Origin: Hydractinia symbiolongicarpus
Lineage: Eukaryota > Cnidaria > Hydrozoa > Anthoathecata > Hydractiniidae
Direction of reading: 5' to 3'
NCBI RefSeq assembly: GCF_029227915.1
Contig: NC_079879.1
Coordinates: forward strand, 18,540,001 to 18,600,000
Length of the DNA stretch: 60,000 nucleotides
The stretch's first letter is position 1, and every line of letters begins with the position of its first letter. The notes beneath the pieces are model-generated. The model saw only the letters and a program-made list of their open reading frames with translations. It ran no database searches and was not told the DNA's origin. The translations under genes were made by a program, and so were the position numbers. Positions 18,797-34,200 of the stretch are shown here, in pieces.

Positions 18797-21700
18797 TTTT
18801 TTTAATTACTTTCTGAACAATGTGTTAAAACAAACGAAGCCAGTCGAATCACTCCATAAAAACATCACTTGTCTATCAATGGGGTTCATCAACAATAAAC
18901 TGAAATAAAACATGAATGCACGTGTTTACACATTTTTGACTCGCTGTTTACAAACATTGTTATTAATCGTGTTTGTTCTATATGAAAGTTGATCCTACTG
19001 TTTATTTTTTTCAAATTAAAAAAGTAGTGATTAAAATACAAGCGCGATGAAGAAAAGAAGATTTGAAATGGGTTAAATTTGTCTAGTTTAGGATTTATAT
19101 GGTTTTTTGTCATTGTTGTTTTGGCTCATATCACAGAAAAGAATGAATCAGTGTAGATTGATATCTCATCATGATAATTTGCGTAGATACTTCTTTTTAC
19201 TAACCAGAAGCACAATTACAGCGCCATGTTCACGTTTTAGGCTTCCTCGTGTTGCTTTGCATTGAGCAGACATTCTGGAAATTTGTATTTTCTGGTTGGA
19301 TATTTAAATGTTTTTGAACTTTAAAGAAGCGATCTTTCGTCTTGAACAATTACGATATCTGTTCTTCTCCAAACTCTTTCTCAGGATTTTTATGCCTTTT
19401 TAATGAGAGAGAAATCGGCGTCGTCTTCTCTTAAAAAAAATGAGAAAAAACATGGAAACAAAAGACAAACTGGACCATGCTGCCGGCCTGCGTAATCGAG
19501 AATATTGTACCTATCAAATTTACTTACTAATTAGGATATTAAAAAGCGTGGCATTAGCAACACACAGAAAGCTAATGTTAAACTATACACATTAGCATTT
19601 CATTAGAGCAACAGTAAAACATGGTTTAAAACTTTTTTAAATAAGCATTAAGATCTAATCGGCTTCCGTCAATTCAGGATGTCATTAGGCTTACACAATT
19701 TCCTCTTTTATCTCATTATGTCATTGGTGTTTAATAATTTAGAAAAATATTCGTCTCAAAACAGCTTTAAAAAACGTTTTAATTATACTGAATGTAGAAT
19801 GTTTTATAGAGAAGAAAATGGACACATTCATATAACATTTTTTTGAAAAAAATAAAGAATAAATTAATGCTGCATAGGATTAAAAATGGTTTGTATGTGA
19901 TCGCATTTAATGTAAAAAGAAAAACTATTTCTTGGAGATTTATGACGAGTTTGTTTGAGTTTATGTTTGATGCGTGCGTATTTACGAAGCTAAATTGTCC
20001 AGTAAGTTCTTAGTATATTACACCCGCAGTGATTTTTTTCTTTTCCTGATTCTTAGCGTCTACTAGAAACACTAGAGAGATTTTAAAAACTACATTGCCG
20101 AACGAAAAGCTAAACAAAGTTAAACTAAAGTGCTTTGTAAATATGTAGTAATTTTCGTCTCGCTTTGTACAAATTTTTTCTTTTCTTTTTTTTTTTTTGT
20201 TGCACGAAACTCTAAAACAAATTCAAGCACATGAGAATATTGAATTTAAGAACAATCTTTTTCTTTATTTTGTGTTTAATAACAATATGTACATAGCTAC
20301 TGATTGAACGATGAATAGTCCACAAAACCACAAAATTATTTTGCTTTTTCTTTTTAATGGTAATAATTATATCCCTTCTGATATAAAGACCATAAAAATT
20401 GCCTGCGAACTGGAGTTTAAAAAATTAGACAAAAGTAGGAATCTTTGCTACAAATGCTTCTTAAAAAAATTTTTATTTTACGCGTTTGTAATGTTTATTT
20501 TATCGAGAAATAATGTGGATTCTAATTTCCGGTAGCCATCTTGAGGGCGGGAAGATTGCAGTAATTGTAAGTGTTAAGAAAATAAAACTATTTCGTTTAT
20601 ACACCAGATGTTTATCATGTGTTTTGTTGTTGTTGTTGTTGTTTTTTTTGTTTTATCGTCATGATGTTTGCCGCGTCTTTAATGTTGTTGTTTTTCGCCG
20701 TGACATCACAAGAAATAATTTACAACTCTATTTTATCAAAAGTCCCATTTTTCAATTCCCGCCTAAAGCAAAATTAATAAAGGAAATCTGACAAGATCAT
20801 TGGTTGATGATATGTTGTAGCTAGTGTATCTTGCAATATGGTGTAAAAGTTATTCATATTTTTACACCATTTTTTTTTTCTTTGTTAATAAATGTTGCTA
20901 TAAAAGCGTGTTTTTAAAATAAGATTCATGTTTGATTTAAGAGAGGAAACATTTTTTCAATTTCTTAGCATGATCAAATCAATGCATGTTTTCGATATTG
21001 TTCTATTGTATGCGTCACAAGTATTTTCTCCTGATTACAACACAATATGTTTCGTTTGATCAACTACCCCAGCTACTCATTAAAACGAAACACACGTATA
21101 ATTAACATATCATTATTTGCGTAATAACTTCAATGGCTTTATCAACCTAATGACCTAATTTTCTCTCGTGGAAACTTACGTAACTGATTTTTTCTCAACT
21201 TGTGAAAAATCTTTTGGTAGATATCTCTCGTGTCAAGGTGAAGTAAAAAAAATGAATTTGATTCTAAGAGTTTTTTTCAAATGCTGCTGGTTATACGCAT
21301 ATAGTAAATATACAAGAACAGGTATATCTTATTTAATTAATGTCCAGTTCATTTTTTAAATGCATGATTTTTCAAGAAGAGAGTCTTTGAGTGATGAATA
21401 TAAGATTCATCCTACGAGTTTCCGTCAGAACTAAACTTGTTGGTGAAAGCCTCCACACTTTTAAATAAGGCAAACATGCTTGTTGTAAAATGCTTGTAAT
21501 AGGCTAGACTGGATGAAAGCATATAGAGAAATATACGTTCAGAAATGTACATGACAGACCCATTCAGATATAATAAAAGGCAGAGTGTATAGTCAGGAGT
21601 GGGAAATCCAAATTATAAGACTGTAATGTTACTGTAGCATTAATTGAAAAAAATAGATTTTTATATATTCTCAGGTCTGTTAATTCTCTTATTTTCACGA

Positions 21701-22285
21701 TAACAAATCCGTCGAATCAATCCCCATCTATCAACAGATGCATTGATTTTAAAAGAACGAGGAATGCACCGTTAATTTAATGACTTACATGAGAATAGTT
21801 GGAAGTTGTGGAATGCATATGGCGTTATTTTATCAATGTTCAGAGGTGGGAAGCCACCCAAAACAATACATATCTTTTTCACATTTAAGCACAGAGAGGT
21901 TAAGTAAGTTAAACAAAACTCATCCTCTTGCTTGGTTTGTGTATTTCTAGCTTGATGAAAATAAAAAGAGAAGAATACCTCAATCACATTGTTGCTTATA
22001 ATATGTTTTTTAAAAAGCGTTAAATCGAACTAGAAAGTGTAAAAAAATGCAGATTTTTTGTCTTGGAAACTATTCTACCGCGGAAATGCAATTTAAAACA
22101 TGTGGTTGCTACTGGCAACATTTCGTCTCAGTTGTAACACAGTGGGAGAGAAAAAGAATGTGAGTTAAAGAAAATATATGTTCATTCTTGGGTTAGGTAT
22201 AAAATTACTGCAACTTTCTAAAAATTAAGTTTAAATATACAGTCAAAAGTAATTGTCAAGAAGAAGAAGAAGCATAAGAAAAAAA
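18797..22285. other. Intergenic stretch, no recognisable gene
   Basis: AT-rich sequence between the kinase gene and the PH gene. Open frames such as 20311-20535 and 20513-20791 are short, overlapping and Phe/Leu-rich, as expected by chance here. The end of the stretch probably contains the PH-gene promoter. A purine-rich AAGAAGAAG run lies immediately before its start codon. Confidence 0.45.
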
Positions 22286-25200
22286 ATGTCTTCGGAAGAA
22301 CATGTTATCATCGAAGAAGAAATAAAGGAAGATGGAGAATTGAAAGCTGGTCAAAATAATTTTTCGAAAAAACTTGGTAATGCACTGAGAAGAAGCAAGA
22401 GATTAATGTAAGTTAAAGCACAGATTTAGTACGTCCACACTTATTAAAAATAAAGCGAGTTACAAGCAACAAGTTTACCAGGAGAATAATATGATAAACA
22501 ACTTCTTACAACTTTTTAATATTTTAAAAATTTCTCAACTTTTAGGAGCGGTAGAAAACGACAACAAAGTAAAAACGAGAGCTTAGACAAAGAAAATGTG
22601 GCACCTGACAGTACAATTCAAGAAAGTGACATCACAGATGCACCACGTATTGAAATAACAGGTAAAACATCGCTAATTATTTATCAGTTTACCTTTGTGC
22701 AAAAAAGATATTCATAAAATTAAATTTTTCAGAAGGTCAAATTAATGTATAGAAAATGCTTCCCACCTTTCTACTGCGAAACCATATTCAACATTCAATA
22801 AACCTTCCCTATTCGTTAACATTAATGAAGCTCGCTTTTTAAACTGTAATAACTCTTTTCCCGTATATCTGGTTGATCGAGTTGAGAAAAAGTTTTTACT
22901 AAGAGTGCAACAACGAAAGTGGAAAACTTGCTATCTTTAGCCCGCCTTTTAACGATGACACTTATAATAGATAATAAAATTGTCTTTTAACCGCCTGTGC
23001 CACTTTGAACTTACTTCGTACTAATGCTTGTTGAAATAAGTCCGACACAACGTGGAAGATACAAACATTGAACCCGGGGCCTGCAATGTTTTTCACCTAC
23101 ATTGCTGTTACTTCCACTTTCCGAAAACATTTTGATTAGTTTTTTATCAAGCCTCGTTTCCATATGTGATTTTAAAACGAGACTGAAAACAACAGAAACC
23201 TGCATTACTTTAAAACTTCTTGCTTGTTGACGATTGTACTCATTAATGAGCTTTCCATCTAGTGAAATCCGTGTATAAGACGCACTCATTGAATCCGGAT
23301 TCTCAGTGCACTGCAATCACACTGGACGATACACAGCGATACAGAGATTTAACAATAGCCCTATCTTCAGGATTTTCTAGCTTTTTTAACATCGGCACGG
23401 AACCACCAGGGGTAGCGCTTTTCGACACGATATATTGTCTTTATCGAAACATTATTTACATTTTCGTAGCCAGCTTTATTTTTTTTTATCTCTGTGAATT
23501 CTTTAACATTCTTCTTTTTTATATACTATGCGGATCAACCAGGTATATCCTAAAGTACTGTGTGAACAAGGTAGATACGTACAAAAAGTTGACAAAAGCT
23601 CATTTTACTTCATAACATATTATTCTCTGTTTCTTCGATTTCTTGTTTTTGTTGTTTATTTTTGCTCACCTTTTGTTGGAACGGAAGTTTGAATCTTCTT
23701 CTTGTTCTTTTACTGGTGCTTACAAATATTGTGAAAAAAACATTTTGATGCGTTTTGTTGTAAACATTGTAAAAAATACCAGATGTCCCAGGTTCTCTTG
23801 GCCCTGTGCCATTATTACGGAGCGGCTAGTTTTCACCTCCATCAAAATAATCCAAAAAACAAAATGCTCTCGATACAAGGTTGACTGAGAACCAAATAAA
23901 TATGTGTTTGATTTTATCTCGAGAGAATTTAGGTGTCAATAACAAAAATGAGGGTTGGTGACAGCATGCGGCTTAAAGTCAACTTCAATACCAGGGCCTG
24001 TTTTGTTTTTTAAATTTGCACCTATCAATGAGTATAAAGAAAGATCATTTTGAAAAAAAGAATCATGTTATCCTCACCCGAACGGCATGTTGATGGTTTT
24101 TACATCGCTCACAATCTTTCTGTTAACAGACCGTGGATACGAGGTTGGAAGCTATGTATGGTTTACCACTGGGTGTTGTTTTGATTTGCAGAGATTGAAA
24201 ATGTTTTATCTCCATTGTGTGTTTCCTCTGTGAAACATAAAACTTGTCATTGCTATCAACACACGGTACATGACTGTGAAATCGTCGTGTTCAGATGTGA
24301 AACGATGTTTGTTTAATGAAATGGATGTTGTTTTATAACAAGGAGTGTGTCCAAAGTTTGAATGGGAAATATAAAACTAAACTTTAAATAAAAAATAAAA
24401 TTTAGAGTTTGGGAGATCGATTTTGGTTAACAATTAACATCCTTTAAACTTAAAAAAAATTACACACCAAAGGGACTTCAAATAGACAATTTTACAACAT
24501 GGCCGCGGCATCACCAACTTACAGAAGAATAGTTATGAATTTTTGTTCTTCGTTTGCGGACAAAAATATTTTCAATATGTGACTATCCTCTGTACGATAT
24601 AAACATCCCTAAGGCCGTTAAAAAAACTTAGTGCATTAATTTTGAAATGTAAAATTGAGAGTAAAGTCAACTCCGTTTCCAAGGTTTAAAGCTCTGGTCA
24701 TATGTTACATAGTCGGAAGTGGTTGTTCTAATAAATAGTTTTAAAACTATGTCATAAATTTTTCTCCTTCTCAATTAAGGAAGTTGTTGTTTTGATTAAA
24801 GGAAGTTTGGCTGCTCTCGTTCGCCGGGTTCAAATATTGTTATCACGCTTACCATGGTAAACGGTAAAATTATATCGCCTTCATTGCCAAGTCTCCACGA
24901 CAGAGTACCACATATCTAAATTATATAAATAGCTTTTCAAATTAAAAAAGGGAGTGTGGAATCGTAGTCCATAGATATAAAACGTAACAAAGAAACATTT
25001 TTTTTTGCTTTGTGGGACAAAAAGCTGACACGATGAGGAATATTCCAGAAAATTCAATTCTGAAAAAGGCAAGCGGAAAAGGTAACTGAGAATGTAATCT
25101 TACTTTCATATCGCGATAATAAATTCTCAATTTTTCATTTCGGGGCCTGGTAGATCCCATAGCCAAACCGGACCTACAGCTAAAAGGGTAAGGATAGGGG

Positions 25201-28200
25201 CAAATATTTTCTTAGCCTAGAGGCCCGGGGTTGCAGCTCGTAAGTCGAAAGTAAAATTCCATGGTAAGCGGGTTGTTGTTTGTTGTACCGACATCGAGTA
25301 GATTTTTGTTTTCTGTTCGGACACACTGGCCGAAACAAGGGGGCCATGTTGTTATGTTGTTTAATCGTGGTTAACGTAACCACACTACTGTAAACACAAG
25401 AAACAACACGGATAATACACAAATTGAAAGTCAGGAAAGGGAGAAGTAAGTAATTTTTTTAAACAACTCACCAGCCAGCTTATTAATATTCGTGGAAGTA
25501 CCTAATTTCTTTTCTCTTGATTCGCTTGTGCAACATTACTGATCAGATCTTAGCAGCAAACTAGCTAGCTATAACTATAACTCTATTTTTAGCAAGGTAG
25601 CTAAGGGAAGAGTCAAAAATCGATTTTTTTTAAAAAAACGTCATTTCGACGTTCTATCTTCAACATCCCCCCTCCTTAGCAGAAATATCACACTAGTTTT
25701 CAATATTGCAAATATACCATATTCCAGCATCTTTTGCGTTCCAATGTTTCGTCGTGCGAAGCGGAAAAGCCTCCATGCAGCCTGGCTGCACTAACTATCT
25801 GTAAAAATAGACAAAGCAAATGAGATACCCTATCCTAAAGAAACTCTTTGTTTTTTACATAATAAGGAGTTGAAGGAACCACAGTCTATCGTCCTTCAAA
25901 GTATATTCTGCAAATTATCTTCTTCGCAGTGACAACCTTGTAGGCTGTGTTGTGAGCAGTTTGTTTATGTAGCTATATGTCTAGCTATTTTATAATGCGG
26001 ATTGTATATGTTCCAAGAAACAAGTGTTTTATCGATATTTGTTTACTTCTTTTTAAAAAGAAAAATCGATATTTTGATAAACGTCATGGTCAAAACCCCC
26101 TCCCCCCTAGCTAAACGTCGAAATGACGTTTTTTTGAAAAAATCGATTTTTGACTCTTCCCTAAAGGCAAGTTTAGCTACAGGTAGGGCCACCTTCAAAA
26201 ATATAATTGGTTAGCGTCTCTCGACCGACTCACTTTGAAAGGCTAAAGTCAAGTCGGGGAGTCGGTAAATTTGTAAAAAATAAACCAAACAATCCACGAA
26301 CAATCTTCGACACGCAACAAAATCCACCATTTACCTTTTCAGCGGTCCTCTGAATTATTTCGATAGGGGACTGCGCTGCACTACTCAGTGCTATATTTTT
26401 CTGATTCGCATGGCACTACAGATGCAATATTTTTACTCAGACAGCTTCAGGAAAACTATTTAGGAAAGAGAAAGAATCTCTATTTTGCCTTTGTAGATTT
26501 GGAGAAAGCTTTTTATAGAGTGCCACGTAAAGTTATTTAGTGAGCTCTGAGAAAATTAGGTGTGGATGAGTGGCTAGTTACGATGGTACAGTCTATGTAC
26601 AGCAATGCTAGAAGTCGTGTCAGGATTAACGATTCACTTAGTGATGAATTTAGTGTAAATGTTGGTGTACATCAGGGTTCTGAACTTAGTCCTTTGTTGT
26701 TTGTTCTAGTCTTAGAAGCGCTGTTGATGGAGTTTAGAACAGGTTGTCCATGGGAGTTATTGTATGCAGATGATTTGGTTCTCATAGCAGAGTCGATGGA
26801 AGAATTAGTTGAAAAGTTTGAGAAGTGGAAGAAAGGACTAGAAGAGAAAGTGCTAAAGGTAAACACAGCAAAGTCTAAAATCATGATTAGTAGCATTGCA
26901 GCCAAGTGTGACCTTGTAGTTGGAAAGTGGCCTTGTGGAGTTTGCAGGAAAGGGGTTGGTAGTAACTCAATTTTTTGTTTGCAAGCATTGGGTACATAAG
27001 AAGTGCAGTAGTATTAGTGGAAGGTTAAGAGCTGACATTCAGTTTGCATGCAAGCGTTGCAAAGCTGAGATTATAGAGAATGAAGTATTTCCAGCTTCAA
27101 TGATGTACAACAGTGGCTCGTTAGATATAGTTGAGAACTTCTGTTACTTATAGGTGATACGTTGGACAGTGAAGGGGGTGTTGGAAGAAGTGTTACTTGC
27201 AGGATAGGTACTGCTTGGAAAAAGTTCAGAGAGTTACTTCCTTTGTTGACTAGCAGAGTCCTGTCAATTGAGGTAAAAGGTAGGTTGTATGAGGCCTGTA
27301 TAAGAAGTGTTATGTTGTACGGTAGTGAGACATGGGCAGTGAAGCAGGAAGATCTTGACCGTTTAGAAAGGAATGATATGAGAATGGTTAGGTGGATGTG
27401 TAACGCCAGTCTGAGAGACAGAAAGAGTTCAGACGAGCTAAGAAGCATGCTAAGTCTCCGTAGAATTAAAGATGTTATCCATATAAGAAGATTGAATTGG
27501 CTGGGGCACTTGGTAAGAATGGAGGAGGATAATTGGATAAGAAAGTGTAGAGACTTGATAGTTCATGGGGCAAATCCCAGAGGCAGACCGAGAAAGACTT
27601 GGCAGGAGGTTATAAGGACAGACTTGATACAGAGGAAGTTGAGTTTAGATCTAACACAGTCTAGATCATATTGGAAGAGGGTCATTATTATACCCGTCCA
27701 ACCCATGCTAGCATGGAAAACGGATGTTAAGCCGAGAATGATGATGATGATGATTTATACGGCATTACAAGCGAAAACCATGGGAACGACATTGACTGAC
27801 AAAAATTGAACTTGAAACGGAGGCTAAAAATACAGCTGGGGTACATTTAAAATGAATAACAAAATATGGTTGTGAAATATAGTATATTTGTAATTTTTTG
27901 GGAAAAATCTTTATCCGACCGACCGACCGACCGACTCACTTTGCCTTTTCGACTTGTTTTTTTAGTAATTTAAAAATACAACTTATTTTTAATATCATAT
28001 CATGTTTTAAAGGGAACCCAAGGTTAAAATGGTGTGGGGCTATTATAGAGCTTAAAGAGTTGGTTAACAAGTCTTTATATTTTTTGAAAAGCTCTTTTCG
28101 TTCTCAAGATATTACCATTTAAAGAATTCAGATTCTGCAACTTGTTTTGCTATCTGAAATGTCTGGTAGATTCACCAATGTAACAGGCCTTACATCCTGT

Positions 28201-31200
28201 ACAAGTAAACATGTACATTAGTTTTGTCATTTTTATTCTTATTATTGTTGATGCTATGTTTATTATCCAGGTATTTATGAATTATTTTGTTATAACTAAA
28301 CAATCAGGATACAAGTTCTGCTTAAGTATTGTCTCAACTTCATTTTGTTATTTATTTTATATCTCCTTTCTATAAATCATTTAATAAGACCGCATTTGTA
28401 TGAGAAAGAGATGAAACTTGTAGTTTAGTTTATAAGGATACCAGTAAAAGTTTTTTTGCAATATACAGAGGTTTTCAATTTCTTTTAAATTGACCAGGTC
28501 ATCTGGACTAAATTGTGGTCCCAAAGATTTTCCTTAAACCTGATTAAATATTTGTTACAAAGAAAACAAAATCTGCTTTTACCTGCATTTTTTAAGTTTA
28601 AATAATTTTTTTTAAATGTTTAAACTAATGATAAGTAATTAACTCATTGAACAAGAAAATTGCCGATTATATACATGTTTCAAATTATGATTTTTCAAAA
28701 TCAATGTCTTGAATTTTTGATTTTTAGAGTCAAATGGAGATGTAGACAAACCAAAACAAAGGAAAGTCAGTCAAACTTTTTTTAGTACTGAAAAACAGAT
28801 TGAAATTGATGGTAAAAGTAAGTGCATAATATAACGCTTTATAAACACATTGAGTTGTTTTACATTACGTTGTGTTATTAATAAAATTATATCCTGTAAT
28901 TGCTATTGTATCTCCTACTTCATGTTTTAAATCACCATCTAATATAAGGTATTTCTTATCATTAAACTTTTGATATTAGTAAAAGAAAGTGTTTGATCGG
29001 ACTATAGAAAAGTGTGTAAACTGAGAGTTCATGTTATTGTTGATGTTTACAAAAAATATAAACAACAGCAGGAAATAAAAACATTTTTTGTTTCTCTTTT
29101 TAAATTACAAATACACTCTTTTTGTGTTACATGCTGTGTTTTTTACATATTACTGGATTTGGATGCTCTTCTCCTTCAAGAAAACATCGTAATCTATTAT
29201 GTTAGTGTTGCTGATAAAAAAGTGAAATATGTTACTGCATTATTTAAGTAGTCATTGAGTTATTCTATTATTAAAAAACCACAATATTGTTGAATTTTTT
29301 CAAGTTAGTAGCATAACAGTAAAAGATTGTGTGTTGTAAAGATTTAGATAGTAGAGTTTTAATTATTTCTTATATGTAAAGTCATGTGAACATAGTTTTT
29401 CTAATGTTTTTTTGTTTTGTTTAGAAATCAAAGAGGTTGAAGTAACCGGTGAAAAATCACCAGAACCAATAGATATGAAAAAACAGAAAAAGTTAGTTCG
29501 CAAAAAGTCACTCGATCATGCTGAACTAAATGTACCATGCAGAGATCTTGGGAGAGCAGACCATGAAGGCTGGCTTCTAAAGAAATGTAAGACTTTTGTA
29601 ATGATATGATTTGAAATTTGATTTGATTTTTAGTTTTAAGCTTCTTTGGATTATACCGTTGTCATCAAAGGTAAATCTGGCATTTTTTCTGCAAATCAGC
29701 TAAACGTTTATTAAGGTATTAAAAGCCTATTCAAATTAGTAGTTAAAATCGTTGACTTGTGTTTTGTGTGTGTGAAAACACACGTAAATAAATGTAAACG
29801 AACAAACATTGATAACAGCGTTTTTCAGATGCAAATTTGTAAATATTTTACTTTGTATAAAGATTCGTAAAAATAATAAAGAAAATATGTTGTGCATCTT
29901 CAGAAATAAAGACAAAGAAAATGGAGATGAAGATGTATCATCATTCTGTAGAAGATTTTAATCCAATTCTTGTTGTTGTTTTTTTCAGCTGGTGGGCATG
30001 GTTTAGTACCAGTTGGTTGGAAGAGATATTGGTGTGTTGTGAAAGTACAAAAAATATACTGTTATAAAACATCATTTGATATTGCGGCTGACTATGCGAT
30101 TGCTATTCAGAACTATACTGTTGAAAATGCAAATGAAAAAAAGAAAATGTATGTAATTTGTGATGATGCTCTTTTAAACGAATAAGTTCTGTGACGTTGA
30201 AGTGAAAAAATTAATATAGATGCTCCCTTCCTTCCTAAATACTGAAAAATGTTTATGGGTAAACCAAGGCAGCTATTCCAAAGGATATATCTCCCAATCG
30301 CGAAAAGACGTGAATATGCTTGACGAAGTTAAATCATGTGTTTGAAATATTACTGTGACATAATTTGTTATGATGAGCACAAAAATATTATTTTAGAGCG
30401 TTCCGTTTAAAACCAAAAAACGAGGACTCCAAGCTTGCTGTATTTGCAGGAGAATCTGAAGACGAAGTAAACAACTGGATTGAGACTTTAAACAAAGTTT
30501 TGTCAGGCGTTGACATATCACACAAAGATGGTATGTACATAACGTTAATGTGAAAACGAGGTCGTGCAGATGTCCCTCAAAATTTTCTGCACTATAAGTA
30601 TTCTTTAGGGGGATATTAGGGACAAAATTTAAGTTAAACACGCTTTATTTTTATAAAACTACTAATATTATAACCAGGCTGTTTGTTATTCTTATTTTCC
30701 TATTATTGTAATCAAAAACCCTGGTATTTTTATGAAACACATTCTTAAGGAAGAAAAAGGGTGTAATGTAATATGAATAGCTAATAATAATGTTAGAAAA
30801 ACCAACTTTTGTGTATTTATTTTTAAAATTAAACTTCGTGTTTTTCCACTATGCTGAGAAAATAAATTTCATAATGATAGATACAAGAATAATATTTTCT
30901 AACCAAATCATTTTTATTAATGTATATTTTTATTGCACTCAAAAATATTTGATGTGTAAGAGATCTACCCTGCAAATTGTGTTCGAGCTATTAAACTATT
31001 TTCAACTTCGGGGAAATGGTAGAGATAATTTTTCGTGGTTCACTAGATGAGTGATTTCAAGGGTGGTTCACACTAGTGAGATATTACGAACTTTGACTTA
31101 ATTTTTCTTGTCTTTCAGTGTTGCTAAAAAATCATTAAAAATGCTAGTGGCAGGGGTCACTGTTTTTATTTGTGTAAATTATTGCACTGGTGTAAGCCAT

Positions 31201-34200
31201 ACCTTGCTACTTATCTTAGATTCCATACAGAAAAATTTAGCCAATATACCCCCTGCTTCTACCTTCAGCATAGAAATGTTAATTTGTCGTTATATTCCAT
31301 TTATTTTTTCCGTTCCAAAGGCGAATATCGTCGCTACAGCTCTGATCGAACAGACAAGCGAGTTTGTAATCAAGGAAACTTTATAACTTTGCGTCTTTAA
31401 CCCGTACTATATATAACTCGTGTGTTTTTGTGTGAATAGTTTTTTAATTTAATTTATTTACACGTTTTTTTATGGGAACAACTAAAATTGACCTGAGGCT
31501 GGCTGCTCTTAGTTCTCGAGCCTTTTTTGAACACGATTTCTGAAATCATCTTTATTTTTGTTCTTACATTTGGGTTTTTTCTCAAATTTCTTTAAATTTT
31601 TTGTGTTCATATGAAAATAGGCACCTTTGTTACCAATATGGTGCTCTATAGTTGTGATCATAAACAATGAAGCCATAGAAAAGAAACGATCTAAGGCTCG
31701 TGTTCTTATAAAATTGTTCTTATAAAAAAGCGTATTTCGTGTACACCCTAACCTGTTGTGTATTTGTGTTTATCTAACTGTCCTAACAGATAACGAAATA
31801 CCAGAATATGAGGATCGCAAGCGTATGTATAGCTCTGCTACCAAACCTGAAGATCATCCTGGTCGAAAAAGACAATCCTCTGCTTTTCCTACTGGTAAGT
31901 ATACGAACGCAACTAACAGGTTTTGATCGATTACTAAAGGTCTATTTACACTGTCACTAATATTAAAAGTTGGTTGCGTAATACCTTTTTTTATAAACAA
32001 TTGCTAATTTCAGTAAATAATAAATAGAAAAATCGTGAAACCCTTTAAATCATTTGTTTTGGAGGAAGTCCTTCGATCTACAATAGTTCAAAGCGATTTT
32101 TAAGTTAAAGAGTCAATGTCTTATAAAAAAAGTTACCGCAACGACAAGAAGGCTGACACTTCACAGATTAATCTCCACATATTTTGCAACGCATACTTTA
32201 AAGTGATTGTCTTTTGATATGGCTGTTCATATGAAGGTGAGCTGGCCCGATTGACCGGGCTGCCCACGAAAATACCAAAAATAGCGATGGTTTAACTTCT
32301 ATTTTTGACTATCGCTGACTCTCTTTCTATCCTACTAGCACGGATTACATTTTTTCGAAGAATCTTTGTAATGTAAATTTACTTTAGAATGCGCTGTAAA
32401 ATATATAAATAAACTTTCGTGACTTTCTTCAGCTCACCTAACCGTGCCAGCCCGCCTTATATGAACAGCCCCTAAACACTAACGCGGATTTCCTCCTCTT
32501 CTTGCGCACTTTAAAGATCCTCCAGTAGAGATTAAACTGCGAATAGTCTCTTCTTAGGTTATGTTCATTATACTTTCTGAGGAGTATACTTTTTTTATGA
32601 TATGTATTTGTTGAAGATACAAAAATTATGTAGATATTAGTATTTGAGATTTAATAACACAAACACAGGTTTTTTTTTATCTAAGTAATCAACTTTTTTG
32701 GATCGATAAATTTCGAAGTTCATTGTGGTTTAACGGAAGCATATATTCTGTATTTTCGCACAGTTTGTAGTGTGTCTGAGTTCTGTGGTCAAATTTTACG
32801 CTCTGTGATTATCCCCTGCGGCGACAGTCTATTCTTGCAGAGTGTATTTTACCTCGCCGCACATCGCATATGCTTAGTCGACGACTTTTCACAATTGTTA
32901 GTATTAGCCAATAGGAAAATCTTATCGAGAATGGATAACACTTCTGCAATAATATTATTTAATCATTCTAATTGATAATTTACTTTTTTATTGTTACAGA
33001 AACTGAAACAACTGGCATGCCAGCTGGTTTTGGAACTCGTACGTCAAGCACTTCACAGCCACGTGTCCGAAAGACGAGTGCTGGTGGCGCACCTCCTGTT
33101 TCGTGTCTAGCTGGTGAGAAGTTTTTACTCGCTAATCTTCTTAATAATCACTTAGTGTGATAAATAAAACAATAGCAGCAAGCAGGGAATGATTTTGATA
33201 GTCGAATGTTTCATATAAATACTTTCTGCCATTGTCTATATACTAACAAAATCCACTAAGACTTTGATATCGTCCTCCTTGTGAAAACAACGTTTTTCTT
33301 AATCTGTTTAGTTGGCTCCATGTTTAAACCACTAGAAGAGCCCACAGATGGAGAGACTCCGACAAACGAAGACGTCCAGTTAAAGGATTTACTGTATAAA
33401 GAAGTTGCCGTCACTCCTTCGGACACCCCTGAAACCGATCGAAAGAAACAAGAAGATTTAGATAAACTAAACGCAGAAATCGAAAAATTGAATACAGACA
33501 TGTTGGTTTTAGACAAAAACGGAGAGCGTAAAGATGGAAGCGAGGCCACGCCTGAGCCAGTACGGAAGGATCCAATATCAACATCTGCGGGCGAGGAACC
33601 TGTGACTGTTGATATTAAACGTGAAGAAAAAGATTTGGTAGCGGAGGATTCTGTTCAACTTGAAGTCAAGGATGATTCCGGTGACAAAAAAACAACTAGT
33701 CAGTTATTTAACGATTTAGAAATAAAGGCTAACGAAACCCCGTCTGAACCACAAGCGGTGGTAGAGGTGGAACAAACAAATGAGCCAGTTGCAAACGTGA
33801 CTGTTAGTGTGGATAAAAAGAAACCAATAGAACTGTCAGTTGAAGAATTGCGGGTGGAGGAGACCTCCGAGGCTTCCAAAAATATGGAAATTACAACTGA
33901 AGTAATTAAAGCCGAAGTAAAAGAAGAAAACGATGGACCTGTTGACGGACCACCAGTTACTAGCGAATCCACTGAAATGGATGCTGAGATTGTCATCACA
34001 CGGTTGGAAGAAGAAAAGAAAAAAGAAGAACCAAAGCAGGACGATGAAGAAGCAAGTGTAGAAACTTCAGAGAGGAAAAAAGAATCGTCAAAGGAGGAAA
34101 ACAAGAACGAAGGGGTCCTAGAGTCAACCGTGGTGACAAGTGAGTCAGTTAGTGCAGTGGAACAAACCGTAGATAGCATTGTGCAGGAAGTATCATCGAG

